Below, piece after piece: positions 25,021 through 35,495 of a stretch of 64,000 nucleotides of DNA (the first letter of the stretch is position 1; the number at the start of each line of letters is the position of its first letter). Both the position numbers and the translations under genes were made by a program. Under the pieces are notes generated by a model. That model was not told the origin of the DNA and did not search any database. It saw nothing but the letters and a program-made list of their open reading frames with translations. The stretch lies in the NCBI GenBank assembly GCA_036971475.1, contig JBAIZL010000003.1, forward strand, positions 86,723,042 through 86,787,041, read 5' to 3'. This DNA is from Prosapia bicincta. Lineage: Eukaryota > Arthropoda > Insecta > Hemiptera > Cercopidae.

Positions 25021-25825
25021 GTATTAGCAACGTTAAATATAAAAATATTTAATCATTTAAATATTAAAGTTTAAACAATCCATGACAATAAAATCAGTAT
25101 TTTTTCAATTCCTTCTATTAGCTCACACTTTCCTTATATATATATCTTGTGCAAAATTTTCAATCGTCATTACAATACGTTTTCTTTCATCCAATCATGT
25201 TCAAATAGGTTTCTTTTTAAACCTATAGTGGATCACAATTGATGTTAATACAGTTTTTTCGAATATTTATTCAATTATTAACTTTTAAAAAGTTTTAAGT
25301 CTCAGTTGATTCGAACTGAATGACTCCATGATCGAAATCCAGGAATTTAGAACTGAGCAAACGTTCTCATCTATTACTTAAAGATGTGTATGATATTATA
25401 AGGTTCCTTGTAATAATGAAGCATTACAAGAGGTGGATAGAATAAGAAATTATAGATCACCATCAGCTTCATAAATTAGAAAGGAAAATAGCGAATAAAT
25501 AATGACAACCAAAAATAATACTCAACATCAAATAGGCCTACTTTATAGAGAGAGTAATGGAAAATTTCAAGGAAATTCGCTTTTTATTTTGCCACTTAAT
25601 AATGTCATTATGACATATGTATATACATATTTATATTAATTGTAATTATTGTATAAAAAGTAACTAAAATAATTTTTTTGACCTCAGTAAGAATTAGCTT
25701 AGAAAAAATATTACTGGGTTATAATTAATTTTACAAAAATTTATCATGTCAAACACCAATATTCAGAAATAAGCAAAATTAAAACAGAAGATCTTTATTA
25801 CAACCTATACACGACACATAAAGTT
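25018..25825. other. AT-rich spacer, nothing recognised
   Basis: No ORF, tandem repeat or inverted ends that I can support. Confidence 0.5.
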
Positions 25826-25827
25826 AA

Positions 25828-25870
25828 ATCGAAGGACTGTTTCGACAACGTCGTCGTCTTCAGTTCGTCA
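25828..25870 (-). ncRNA. Hammerhead-ribozyme-like motif
   Basis: Minus strand: stem I CGAA before the core CTGAAGA (25863-25857; A at the variable position 7), an extra C, stem II GAC...GTC, then GAA (25843-25841), a short ACAGT stem III, then CCTTCG, of which TTCG pairs with CGAA. One extra base sits in the 3' arm of stem I. Motif order is complete but stems are short, so activity is doubtful. Confidence 0.45.
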
Positions 25871-26254
25871 CTAAACTCCCCAAAGCAAATACAGGTACTT
25901 AGTTAACCTTGATGCCTTTTATTATGAAGCATGTATAGTTTACATTTACTAATGAAACTATATTAAGCTGTAAATGACAGACCTGTTTTAGAATAGTATT
26001 TTGTTTCATACAAGTATCGTTACTTATCGGTTATCCAGACGCGAAAAGAATATTACACTTGGTGATGTGTAAAGTTCTCAGGTAGACAGGGAAAATAATA
26101 AAACTTGTTACTGTAGATAAAATAATACAAAACTTTAAATAAAAGACATTTAACCTTACTTTCCAACACTGTATAACGAAACATCACCACGAGACTTTAC
26201 AAAATCAGGCTTCCTTTTTAAAAAAGACCATTGGGTTACAATATTGACACCAGT

Positions 26255-26895
26255 TGTTAGGTTAGGAAAGATAATATTTAGGAGATAATCAATGCTTACT
26301 AGTGCACGAGGTAAGAAACTGAAGTGTGAAGTGAAATAGGGCCTCCTTGTTCAGTGCGGCGATGTAGTGACGTATACCAAAATGGAGGCCCCTTCCTTGT
26401 TCCTTTGTTAGTTTTTATTAGATAACTTTATTTTGCTTTTTTCAGCTTAATTAATCAGCAAAGTACTTTAATGATATAATATAATTTAGTACAACATAGT
26501 GGCGTGTTTTTTTCTTTTTAAACTTGAGTTCGTAATGTTTTTCGTGCGTTGTGAGGCTCTTTTGGCTTTTTAAAAAGTTGTAATTTTGAGGCGACTACAC
26601 AGAGGTAAGCAATTGATGTGTGAAGTGAAATACGGTCTCCTTGTTCAGAATACGATGTAGTGACGTATACCAAAATGGTGGCCCCTTACTTGTCCACTAG
26701 TTAGTTTATGTTAGCTAACTTCATTTTGCTTTTTTTCCGCCTAATCAATCGGCAAAGTACTTTAATGATATAATATAATTTAGTACAACATAGTAACGTG
26801 TTTTTTCTTTTTAAACTTGAGTTTGTAATGTTTTTCGTGTATTGTAAGGCTCTTTTGACTTTTTAAGAAATTATAATTTTAAAGCGACTACACAA
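26255..26895. mobile_element. Tandemly duplicated dispersed element, about 290-bp unit
   Basis: Two direct copies (about 26310-26605 and 26606-26895) share GTGAAGTGAAATA(G/C)GG, GATGTAGTGACGTATACCAA, GCAAAGTACTTTAATGATAT and the end GGCGACTACACA/AAGCGACTACACA. A third, partial, more diverged copy lies at 34735-34860 (AAGATAATGCTTATTAATG, CGATCTCCTTGTTTCGTG). No ORF or terminal inverted repeats are evident, so the class is unknown. Confidence 0.8.
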
Positions 26896-28842
26896 GTTTT
26901 ATTTTTCCGCTCCGAATATTGTAACGTGTAGAGCAATGTGCTCTGTTTTATAAAATAAATTTAAGTTTTTAAACTTCTGTCTGTTGAGAAATTGTTTTTA
27001 AATTTAGAAATTTATAGGGCGTCAGCACTGTTTTATTATTTTCCTGAGGACTTCCAGCATCGCCAGGAATTTCTTGTAAAATCGATGACCTCAGTATAAA
27101 TAACAACTAACTACAATATTATTTGATTGAAGTCTACTTCTAATTATTCTGTGGCGTTTAAAATAGAAAGCTATTTTTCTCCTTTTTTACACAATTTCAT
27201 ATTCGATCTTAAAAATTTTTTAAGAGCAAATACTTTTAAGATTAAATTATATTTATGACTTGGCAGTGTTATTATTTATTAACTTTGAGAAAAAAAAAGT
27301 TAACCACGTACTTGGGACGGTAATTTATATTTATATCCCCCAAGTGTTCAGAATTCTGCGAACTCATGATAAATTTATACGAAATTACAAAGTTTAGTCC
27401 CTGCCAAGAATTACTTGCAGTGTATTTTCTCAAATACAAGCTTATTTAGCCTGTTACATTTAGCTTCGGACCTTTTAAATTTGAAAAAGGTACATAAAAT
27501 TCTGTATAGAACATTTTTATAAAAGTGTTAACCATTTCACTTTAGAGAAACAAAAAATGTTCATTAAGTTACAAACGTCAAAATTGTGTTTAATATAGTT
27601 TAGAGTTACTTTTGAAACATATATTTCAATGCGTGCGTGAAATAGTTTTAATAAATTAATTATAAGGCTGAAATGTTTAAACTGGAAACAGTTAATAAAT
27701 AACGGGCGTATATTTTGGTGATACTTGGCAAAGATTTTACCAACGCCGATTTCTTTCGTTTTCACTAATATTGTACAAGATATTCTATTTTTCCCCACAA
27801 AAATATATCCTAAGCAATTGATTTTAATTTTTGCAATCCACAAATAGTGTGTAAAACTTGGGTTACATTATATATTACAAAACCAACATAACCTAACTTT
27901 GCAAACGCACTTTCTTATGAACTAATTCTTCAGGAGTTACATCACTATATAACACATTACTATGCAGCTGTATAAAATATAGCTAGAATGTATTCGGAAA
28001 AGGTAGGTTTGGTTATAAAATTATTGCTTTCTTCGAAAACTATGCGATTGCAGAATTGAACGATTCTGCTCTCTGCCTCTGTCTTGCAACAACATATGAT
28101 CATTAATAACATGATTAGCTTACTTTAGCAAACCAAATTTTTACAAGAAAACCCACCAACACTGGATACGTTGTAGCTATGTTGATTATGGCTGTATAGT
28201 AGCGCTATAATGTGCTCTACGATATTATAAATAATTTTTTCAAGTGAAAGCTTTCATAACGACGCCTACAAAAGTTTATTGGATGAACATGAGTATGCAA
28301 TTTTGCGTCAGTATAATCTCTGTCAAATAATAGCGTCATATAAATTACATCAGGTTACGCTATGAGTTACATCAAAATCAAGTAAACGATAACATGTGAT
28401 TTCATACTTCAGGTGATTTTATGTTATGTTGTAAACCAGCTGTTTTATCGTGTAGGCTGTGTTAAATTATTTATAGAACATTGTTTAATTCACTTAAATT
28501 TTAATAAATCTCAATACAAATAACTCAATATAACTATAATAATAAGTGTGTATTTTTAATCCAATGTTTGAAATGGAAATGGAAACATTCTTAGGCGTGT
28601 CTGATTAGAAATGTTTACGTGATTTCTCATTACGCCAAAATTAAATGTTTTTTTTTAAATTAAATATTTTTGTAGAGGTAGGTATAAACGTTTTTACTTC
28701 TGTCGGTATTCCCCCGATATTTTTGTCTTTCTAATTCCATTACGCATTGCCAATAGCTCAAGTTCCCGACAGCAAACCCACTAATCCCATCTTCTCTTCA
28801 GACAAACATTCCACCTCTGAATATAGCTTAAGAGCGGTACCT
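26896..28842. other. AT-rich spacer, nothing recognised
   Basis: The 108-codon minus-strand frame at 27517-27843 is Ile/Lys/Phe-rich, lacks any motif and is probably chance in AT-rich DNA. Confidence 0.5.
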
Positions 28843-29125
28843 TTATAGGTCGTCTTGAGGACTTCCCACGTCTAACCATAATTCCCTTTTGTAGCTCAGA
28901 ACGGATTCTACGGACTTTTCACGTTCCATTTTGCTTCTGATGCTATCATTATTCGCACTACGTTCTCCTAACAATGCCATCATCCGACTCTTATGAATTG
29001 AGAAATGAAGGTATGCCCTAAGTAAGATAAATCTCTGTACACTCCAGATTATCTGCACAAATACGACCTGAAGCATCCGTGGCCGAATGGAATTGTGACA
29101 AGTTCACTCCTGTAACTGCGGTTGG
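28843..29125 (-). pseudogene. Decayed non-LTR retrotransposon C-terminus (R1-like)
   Basis: On the minus strand, shifted frames give FGHGCFRSYLCRF. This matches the G-H-G-x-F-x-x-Y-L-x-R-F segment preceding the Cys-rich zinc-knuckle of R1-type and related LINE ORF2 proteins. Further on the 77-codon frame gives SVLSYKRELW, like the basic tail of the same proteins. The intervening Cys/His motif is disrupted. No reverse transcriptase is present here. Confidence 0.5.
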
Positions 29126-29226
29126 TCCATTCCATCACGTTTTTATCAGCTTGAACGTTCTATCTTTCTGTAAAAAACTTTAATAGTTACTATAAAATTC
29201 TTGAATTTTATACTAGTATATATATT

Positions 29227-30163
29227 TACTGGCACAGATACGTCGATGATATCATAACACTATACAGAGGCAACTCCCGTCAATGCGAAAAGCTTCTAAC
29301 CTACACTAATAAAATACACCCAAAACTCCACTTCACTTCAGAAATTGAAACCAACCGATCCCTAAACTTTCTCGACCTAACCATAACAAAAAGCCACACA
29401 CAAAAACACAGTTTCAACATTTACAGGAAACGACAGACACACTTATCCACAACACAAACACGCTGCCTTCAGATCCATGCTCCATAGACTTAAAGAAGTC
29501 CCAATGACCACAGAAAACATAAACAAAGAACTAGACACAATTAAATATTTAACATACACAAATGGATACAACACCACAATAATAGACAAACTATTGTACA
29601 AAATACAAACAAACACTAAAATTAACACTACAGACGGGGAAAACAGATACATCACATTACCATTCATAAACAAAACAACAAACAAAATAGCCCGCAAATT
29701 TCAAAAAATAGGATACAAAATAGCATACAAAACTAATAACAAGTTACTATACAAAATACAACACAACACCAACAACAAAGATAAACTACAAGCACCAGGC
29801 GTATACAAACTGAACTGCGACGAATGTAACAAATTCTACATTGGACAAACAGGTCGCAGCTTTAAACAAAGAGTCGAGGAACACAAACAGAACACCAACT
29901 CAGCATTTTACAATCACATAAATGAAACAGGACACAAATACACAGACATTTACCATAACCTAGAAATCCTACACATCAACAAAAAAGGACCACATCTCAA
30001 CACACTAGAACATTATGAAATTTACAGACACGCAAAAACACAAAGTACAAACATATTAAACAAACAAACACAATACAAATCACACATACTCTTCGATACT
30101 ATCGAAAACCTACGTTTAAAACCGTCACCGCTTGACCCAACATCCCCAAGCAGAAGACACTGA
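29227..30163 (+). pseudogene. Penelope-like reverse transcriptase (3' part) with GIY-YIG endonuclease
   Basis: The first frame (29227 to about 29440) gives YWHRYVDDIITLYRG, the reverse-transcriptase catalytic YVDD box, then SLNFLDLTITK. A frame change near 29440-29460 leads into the open frame at 29477-30163 (HAAFRSMLHRLKEVP just upstream). That frame contains the GIY-YIG endonuclease core: GVYKLNCDECNKFYIGQTGR, then SFKQRVEEHK, and later HINETGH and TLEHYEIYRHAK. YVDD plus a C-terminal GIY-YIG of this type is diagnostic of Penelope-like elements. The N-terminal two-thirds of the protein is missing and the frame is broken, so the copy is dead. Strand composition is strikingly A/C-rich. Confidence 0.9.
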
Positions 30164-30200
30164 TGAAGATCGGCACATAGCGATCGAAAACGTTCTGTCT
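30155..30200 (+). ncRNA. Hammerhead ribozyme, Penelope-associated, intact core
   Basis: Stem I 5' strand AGACA (30155-30159); core CTGATGA (30160-30166); one extra A; stem II GATCG (30168-30172) with loop GCACATAG and CGATC (30181-30185); GAA (30186-30188); stem III as palindrome AACGTT (30189-30194); H17 = C30195; stem I 3' strand TGTCT (30196-30200). Predicted cleavage is after C30195. All core positions except the extra nucleotide fit the type I hammerhead. The loop-less palindromic stem III would be most stable between two RNA copies. It overlaps the stop of the Penelope-like ORF. Confidence 0.8.
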
Positions 30201-30827
30201 CAGTAAGTTTTAACAAATTTACTAAATTCAAAGTTCGGATAGTCATAAACTATTGTTTAAGTGATTAATTACTATAAAAGTTTATAATTTTAATATATAT
30301 TGGGAATATAACACTTTTTCTTTTTCTTCCCGGTCTCCAGCTCTCTTCTCTAATTTCGTTCTCTTCAGCGTCCTTACTTTCTCCATCGCATGTCATACGG
30401 TCTCCATTATAACACTTGCTCTAGTAGTTGATCTTTTGATATTCCTTGTAAGTGCTCCGTACCATTTTATTTGTCGCACTTCTATGACAGTATGAAAATC
30501 CTCAACTTGCCAGTGAATGCTTTGATTCTTTCCAGTCTCGTATTTCACGCGTGTCTTCTCGGTAAATCTATCACTCTTGTTTCAGCTTGTTTCTTTGATT
30601 AGTTTTTACACTGTTGTATGTCATTATACTCTTCATTATTGAATTAAGTATAATTTTGTCCAATGCGTGCTGTTCCCAATGTAACGCAATGGTCTGGTCT
30701 TTCGTCCCTGAACATTTCTTTATTTAGTGTCCCGTCATTTGTGATAATTATCGTTTGTGCTTATATTTTGATCGTGTTTAATATATTGTTCATCTTATAA
30801 TTCTATTTTCCCAACAATAAACTCGTA

Positions 30828-31376
30828 CAGTCGGGCGTCGATTATCCGAACGTCAACTATCCGAAACGTCAATTATCCGGATATATAAAATACGCTGAAA
30901 GATAATATTATTTATAATGAACCACACGATGTAGTATACAGACTGCGTGGGGCGTGGAACATTTCCTTAAGTTATGTGTTAACAATTATCTCCTGTTATT
31001 CTTTGCAATGACCGTACAACTGTGCCTATTTACCGTAGCACGTGTATTTATTATGTAAATTTTTAAGTTAATGAATACATTAAAAACTTACAGTACTTTA
31101 GGCCTACACATTATTATACACAGGTCTGGTAAATATATAGCACAATTTGTTTGTTTATTTATTCTGCCTTTAATATTCATTTTATTTAGAATACAGTAGT
31201 ACAATTGGCCTACTCTTTATTTCATAACCAATTAGTAGTTGTATTACAGTAACAGGGTGTAAATTACTGTACATACAGCTCAACAGTACACTCTATATGA
31301 TTTATAAAACGTAACCTGTTGCTTTATATTTATATGTTCGATTATCTGGCCTCAGTTCGGATAATCGACTCTGCTG
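30828..31376. mobile_element. Pogo/Tigger-type MITE
   Basis: The element starts CAGTCGGGCGTCGATTATCC and ends with the inverted counterpart GGATAATCGACTCTGCTG, both flanked by TA. Additional inner copies of CAATTATCCGGATA and GATTATCTGG lie at the ends. CAG...CTG termini, TCGATTATCCG in the inverted repeats and TA target duplication are typical of the pogo/Tigger branch of Tc1/mariner. The interior is AT-rich and has no transposase. Confidence 0.85.
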
Positions 31377-31569
31377 TATTTTCGTTTTTCGGAGATTACT
31401 TTTAACTACCAGGTTTTATATTTTTCATTTAGATTTCTGGACAAGATTTGATATACGCATATTTCTGAGCAAGAGGAGACAGAGACTCATTCCCTTACTT
31501 GGCACATATCTTATTCAAGAAACATAATGTAGCAGACACTATGCTCCAAACGTTCATTATTACAGTAGT

Positions 31570-31706
31570 TTCGTCCGTAGGTAATCATTTTCACAAGATA
31601 ATTAGTCTATGGACTGGAAAATGCATATAGAAATTCATTTGCTCTAGCTGGAATCGAACCAATAACCTTAGTAGTCAAGTGTCTATCCACTAGATCGCTC
31701 AGCCAT
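31570..31706 (-). mobile_element. tRNA-derived SINE
   Basis: On the minus strand the head near 31706 reads like a tRNA gene: an A-box-like segment ATCTAGTGGATAG, then GACACTTGACTACTAAGG, then a B-box GGTTCGATTCC. This gives the promoter of an RNA polymerase III SINE. No acceptor stem is evident, so it is not a functional tRNA gene. The tail extends towards 31570 without shared sequence with the SINE at 36918. Confidence 0.7.
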
Positions 31707-31927
31707 TTTTCAAAGTTAGTGATATTATGTTGTCTTTTTGAAAAGTTTAAATGGTCAAATATTTACTTTCCCAAGTGTTAAACCTGCTCCAGAGGGGGGA
31801 CTTAGCCTCCTTCTTTCATTACATTGTTGATATGAATGCTGAACATTCTTTTTTTCTAGTTTCGACATTGGATTTTTTTTTATAAAAATTTTTAATTGCT
31901 TGCAAAACTTTTATACTAAAGTTGGGT

Positions 31928-31966
31928 AATTCAAACGTTTTCTTTAGCAGTACATCTTCAGTATTT
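31928..31966 (-). ncRNA. Hammerhead-ribozyme-like motif, degenerate
   Basis: Minus strand: CTGAAGA (31961-31955), a poor stem II, then GAA (31942-31940), palindromic AACGTT (31939-31934), T as H17 and GAAT. Stem I does not pair well, so this is probably a decayed relative of the motif at 42087. Confidence 0.35.
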
Positions 31967-32580
31967 ATTTATCTATTACTACTGCATAGTTTAGAATGAA
32001 TCCAGATTTAACTGTGTTGCAGTAAACGCTTTTGTTTCAAACAAGTACAAAAATACAAAAACATTTCAAGTTAGGAAAACCTTTCATCCCTGCCGCCTCC
32101 TTTCGTAGCTTGAATTACTCTAGAGATGTTTGTGTGTTGACAAAGTCAAAGATTCATTTTATTGGCGGTGCTTTGATCGCGTTAAAATTTGTCTGACTCC
32201 AGAGTTGAGAATTACAATTTCGTTGTGCAAAACCCAATAACTATTTCTATCTTACTACTAAAGTTTGTAAAAAAAAATTGGAAAATCGTTTTGCTAATTC
32301 AAATTAACGTTAATTATAAAAACATGCCTGAAGAGAATATAAACTTATTGTTTTGGGTAAAAATAAGCTCATTTAATAAACATCACGAAAGGTACACTGA
32401 CTACTATACATTTTTATAACCCTAAAGTATATTGCATGAGTTATTAATAATTGCAGAGTAACTAGTTTCAGATTACATACAATGTCAAGAGAACTGTGGT
32501 AAAATATATTACAGTAAAGATATTGGAAACGAGCCCAGTATTACAAAAATAACTGATAATACAAGTTACCTAAAATTAAA

Positions 32581-32623
32581 CCCTTATGTACATTTCGATG
32601 ACCATGTCATAATCATCAGAGGG
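32581..32623 (-). ncRNA. Hammerhead ribozyme candidate, near-intact
   Basis: Minus strand: stem I CCCT (32623-32620); core CTGATGA (32619-32613); extra T; stem II ATGAC-ATG-GTCAT with a mismatched closing pair; GAA (32596-32594); palindromic stem III ATGTACAT (32593-32586); H17 = A (32585); AGGG (32584-32581) pairing with CCCT. The 8-bp palindromic stem III is longer than in the other copies. Confidence 0.65.
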
Positions 32624-32729
32624 TTTTATTACAAAATTGCAGTCTGGAATACAATACCTTACGAAATAGTTTGATTAAGTTAGTCTAGTTTGTAATTATT
32701 GTAATATTCAAGATTGCAATTTTGTGCTA

Positions 32730-32772
32730 AGACTCTCTGATGATAATATGGTCATCAAAATCTACATAAATG
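32730..32772 (+). ncRNA. Hammerhead-like motif, decayed partner
   Basis: The core CTGATGA is at 32737-32743, but the downstream GAA is changed (ATCAAAAT), which removes G12. It is otherwise the mirrored counterpart of the motif at 32581-32623. Confidence 0.5.
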
Positions 32773-33093
32773 TTTAATCTTAGGTAACTTGTATTATCAG
32801 GAATTTTTTATTATTTTTGTAGTAGGGGGGTTGTTTTCAATATTTGTTTTGTAACTTTTAGATGAAACAAGATAGAAGTTTTGCGCTCTAAAGTTAGGGG
32901 CGTTGCCACCGAAATATGAGGCTAATTGAAATTTATTTTGGTTAGAGTGTGTGTTGTGTTATTTATTATCAATTCCCCAGGGTTTGTACAAAAATAGTAA
33001 ATGGTTTGATTTCAGACAGGTCTGAATTCTTTTATTGAAATTTTTCAATTGAAAAAAGGTCAACTACAGATTATAATTATGCCTCTACCTCAG

Positions 33094-33097
<4 letters not shown>

Positions 33098-33171
<74 letters not shown>
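33098..33171. repeat. (TA)n microsatellite, left flank of palindromic element
   Basis: Pure (TA)n adjoining the element at 33172. Together with 33436-33495 it suggests insertion into one longer (TA)n. Confidence 0.95.
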
Positions 33172-33175
<4 letters not shown>

Positions 33176-33215
33176 TCAACATAGGTTATTCAAATACAAG
33201 AATATTTATTAATTT

Positions 33216-33263
33216 ATATCCAAAGCTTTTCGTTGGCAAACAGTACCAACATCATCAGGAGTG
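33216..33263 (-). ncRNA. Hammerhead ribozyme candidate, left arm
   Basis: Minus strand: core CTGATGA (33258-33252), extra T, stem II GTTGG/CCAAC, GAA (33231-33229), palindromic AAGCTT (33228-33223), H17 = T and GGAT. Stem I is weak on this side because of a substitution relative to the right arm. Confidence 0.6.
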
Positions 33264-33320
33264 AAAATTACATTTTTTTATTCATCAGCAATTACATCAT
33301 CAGGAATGATTGTAATTTTC

Positions 33321-33365
33321 ATTCCTGATGATGTTGGTACTGTTTGCCAACGAAAAGCTTTGGAT
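33321..33365 (+). ncRNA. Hammerhead ribozyme candidate, right arm, intact core
   Basis: Stem I ATTC (33321-33324); core CTGATGA (33325-33331); extra T; stem II GTTGG (33333-33337) with a 9-nt loop and CCAAC (33347-33351); GAA (33352-33354); palindromic stem III AAGCTT (33355-33360); H17 = T33361; GGAT (33362-33365) pairing with ATTC through one G.U wobble. Predicted cleavage is after T33361. Confidence 0.75.
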
Positions 33366-33431
33366 ATAAATTAATAAATATTCTTGTATTTGAATAACCT
33401 ATGTTGTTTTAAATTATTAAACAAGAAAACG

Positions 33432-33435
<4 letters not shown>

Positions 33436-33499
<64 letters not shown>

Positions 33500-33558
33500 A
33501 ATAAGTGGAATTGCGATTTTATGCACTGCAGAATGAACGGATGTACTCCAGATAACTA

Positions 33559-33601
<43 letters not shown>
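33436..33601. repeat. Two (TA)n microsatellites
   Basis: (TA)n at about 33436-33495 and again at 33561-33602, separated by about 65 unique bases. The overlapping 89-codon frame is not supported as a gene. Confidence 0.9.
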
Positions 33602-33602
<1 letters not shown>

Positions 33603-33606
<4 letters not shown>

Positions 33607-34734
33607 TCTTTTTCTGTCTTTTTTCTTACCTTTGAAGGAAGGTGCTACAAGGAGTAACTTTTTATCTGGCATACTGGACATCACGATCCTGTATCCTCTA
33701 ACGGAATTTTTGGTCCATACTTTAATGCTATCTATATCTGAAATCGATCGTTGTCCTTCTTAGGCGATAATATTCAACCTGCCGTCTATATAAGATTGTG
33801 GATTTATAAGATCCTACTATGCATCGATACAATATTGCTGATACCAAAAAAAAAAATTAGAAAATTATCCTCTTTTAGTAAGAAAAAGTAAATTTTTTAA
33901 ATAACTATAAAAACATTTTTCCGATGAAACTGCATACTACCTAGATGTTTTCCAAAAAGGTATTTTCTACAAGGTTTCAATATCATCGTAGATAAGTGCC
34001 TATAATTTTAACTAGACCCTTTCTCTTTTGATACTTGTCTACCTTCTAAAGTTCTCTATTTTTTTACCAGGGCCTTAGACCCTCTACACCACTCCACCTG
34101 TACTCTTACCGTGATCCTACATTCTTAACTCCCTAAAGCAAAATTTTTGTAATTAACACATTCCTTAATTGTTGTTTGACTAAACTAACAACACGTAGTT
34201 TTGCCATATATGTTGAATTTGAAGTTCTATCGTGCCTAACGCCTGCTTATAAAATATGGCGTTAGGGGGCGCTACGTGAGGTAGGCTCTCTACATTGCTT
34301 TATGCAAGATATATGCGCTGGATACGAGCCAGTGCCCAAGTCAATGGCCTTCAGCGAGACACATGCAAAATTTATCGGGTCAAAATTGCTTTACGCAAAT
34401 ACTGGTGTCTTGGTGCATAAAAACCTGCAAGGGATGGTTTCTTTCAAAAACTAAAAACAGACAAAAAAAATAATTAAATATCTCACGCTTTTGGTCGTAA
34501 TAGAAAACTTTAATATCTTCGCTAATTATGTACATTATTCACATGGTCAATTTTACCGAAAAAATACCTGGGACAATGCAGAAAGTGGCGACGCCTCAAA
34601 ATCTTAAAATTTTGAAAAACCGTCAAAAACTTCACAACAAATCAACACTTTTTACAATAACGTGTTCCTCTAAAACAGAGAATTATGTTATGCTACATTA
34701 GAATAAAGCAATAAAGCTCCAGTTTAGGATAGCA
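33603..34734. other. Spacer, nothing recognised
   Basis: A small hairpin-forming TAACGCC...GGCGTTA lies near 34237-34267. No gene or element assigned. Confidence 0.5.
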
Positions 34735-34860
34735 GGTGTTAGTTTAAGAAAGATAATGCTTATTAATGTTCGAGGTAAACAGTGATAGAAGTGAAACACG
34801 ATCTCCTTGTTTCGTGCAAAAACGTTTAACAAAAATGGAAGCCACTTTACTTATCAATAA
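34735..34860. mobile_element. Partial copy of the 26.3-kb dispersed element
   Basis: Shares GAAAGATAAT, ATGCTTATTAATG, GTGAAACACGATCTCCTTGT and AAAAATGGAAGCC with the element at 26255-26480, with several substitutions. Confidence 0.6.
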
Positions 34861-35000
34861 GCTTACCACTTAGCAGACTATCAATATTTTTTATAACCAA
34901 ATTATCCTAAACAGGAATTTTACAACTTCAATCTAATGTAGTGTTATTATTTTATTTTGTTTCTACTGTAGTTACCTTCGCCCGTGCAAAATAAATAAAG

Positions 35001-35495
35001 GGGAATATAATAAAAGTAAAAATATAATGAAAGCAAAAAGTGAAATATAATATAGGCAAAAAGTGGAATATAATAAAAGCAAAAAGTGGAACATTATAAA
35101 AGCAAAAAGTGGAACATAATAAAAGCAAAAAGTGGAACATAATAAAAGCAAAAAGTAAAACATTATAAAAGCAAAAAGTGAAATATAATAAAAGTAAAAA
35201 GTGGAACATTATAAAAGCAAAAAGTGGAACATAATAAAAGCAAAAAGTGGAACATAATAAAAGCAAAAAGTGGACCATTATAAAAGCAAAAAGTGGAACA
35301 TAATAAAAGCAAAAAGTAAAACATTATAAAAGCAAAAAGTGGAATATAATAAAAGTAAAAAGGGGAACATTATAAAAGCAAAAAGTAGAACATAATAAAA
35401 GCAAAACATGAGACATTATAAAAGCAATAAGTGAAATATAATAAAGGCGGAAAAGTGGTATATATTAAAAGCAAAAAGTGGAATATAATAAAACA
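35001..35495. repeat. 23-bp minisatellite, about 21 units
   Basis: The unit is of type ATAATAAAAGCAAAAAGTGG plus AAC. Two interspersed forms (CATAATAAAAGC and CATTATAAAAGC) alternate. The 108-codon minus-strand frame is a repeat translation. Confidence 0.95.

Larger units (their letters stand above)
29150..30295 (+). mobile_element. 5'-truncated Penelope-like retroelement with 3' hammerhead motif
   Basis: The insertion comprises a short left remnant containing AAATTCTTGAATTTT (29188-29205, shared with the related copies at 39990 and 63450), a coding part from 29227 to 30163, a hammerhead motif at 30155-30200 and a 3' tail with AAGTTCGGATAGTCATAAAC. The tail recurs at 40070-40100 and, with changes, near 63690, so at least three copies of the family occur in the window. 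The coding part keeps only the last reverse-transcriptase motifs and the GIY-YIG domain. Confidence 0.85.
32552..32802. mobile_element. Inverted-repeat element carrying two hammerhead-like motifs
   Basis: The left arm starts CTGATAATACAAGTTACCTA and the right arm ends with its reverse complement TAGGTAACTTGTATTATCAG. Homology continues inwards for about 100 bases on each side. A hammerhead motif sits in each arm, pointing outwards. No ORF. Confidence 0.75.
33172..33435. mobile_element. Palindromic hammerhead mini-element inserted in (TA)n
   Basis: The left arm AACATAGGTTATTCAAATAC through GGTATTGTTT-type sequence is mirrored on the right through GTATTTGAATAACCTATGTT. The right end continues AATTATTAAACAAGAAAACGTATT into (TA)n. 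Each arm carries a hammerhead motif (33216-33263 minus, 33321-33365 plus). The same arms and end occur at 24813-24951 in opposite orientation, also within (TA)n. There is no ORF, so any mobility must be supplied in trans. Confidence 0.85.

Noticed and set aside
27517..27843. 108-codon minus-strand frame as a gene
   Set aside because: Ile/Lys/Phe-rich chance frame in AT-rich DNA with no motif or splice support.
31640..31706. Functional tRNA gene
   Set aside because: A-box and B-box are present but no acceptor stem or complete cloverleaf forms; it fits a SINE head.
34200..34275. MITE suggested by TAACGCC...GGCGTTA
   Set aside because: The inverted repeat is only about 7 bases around a short loop and no second terminal pair is present.
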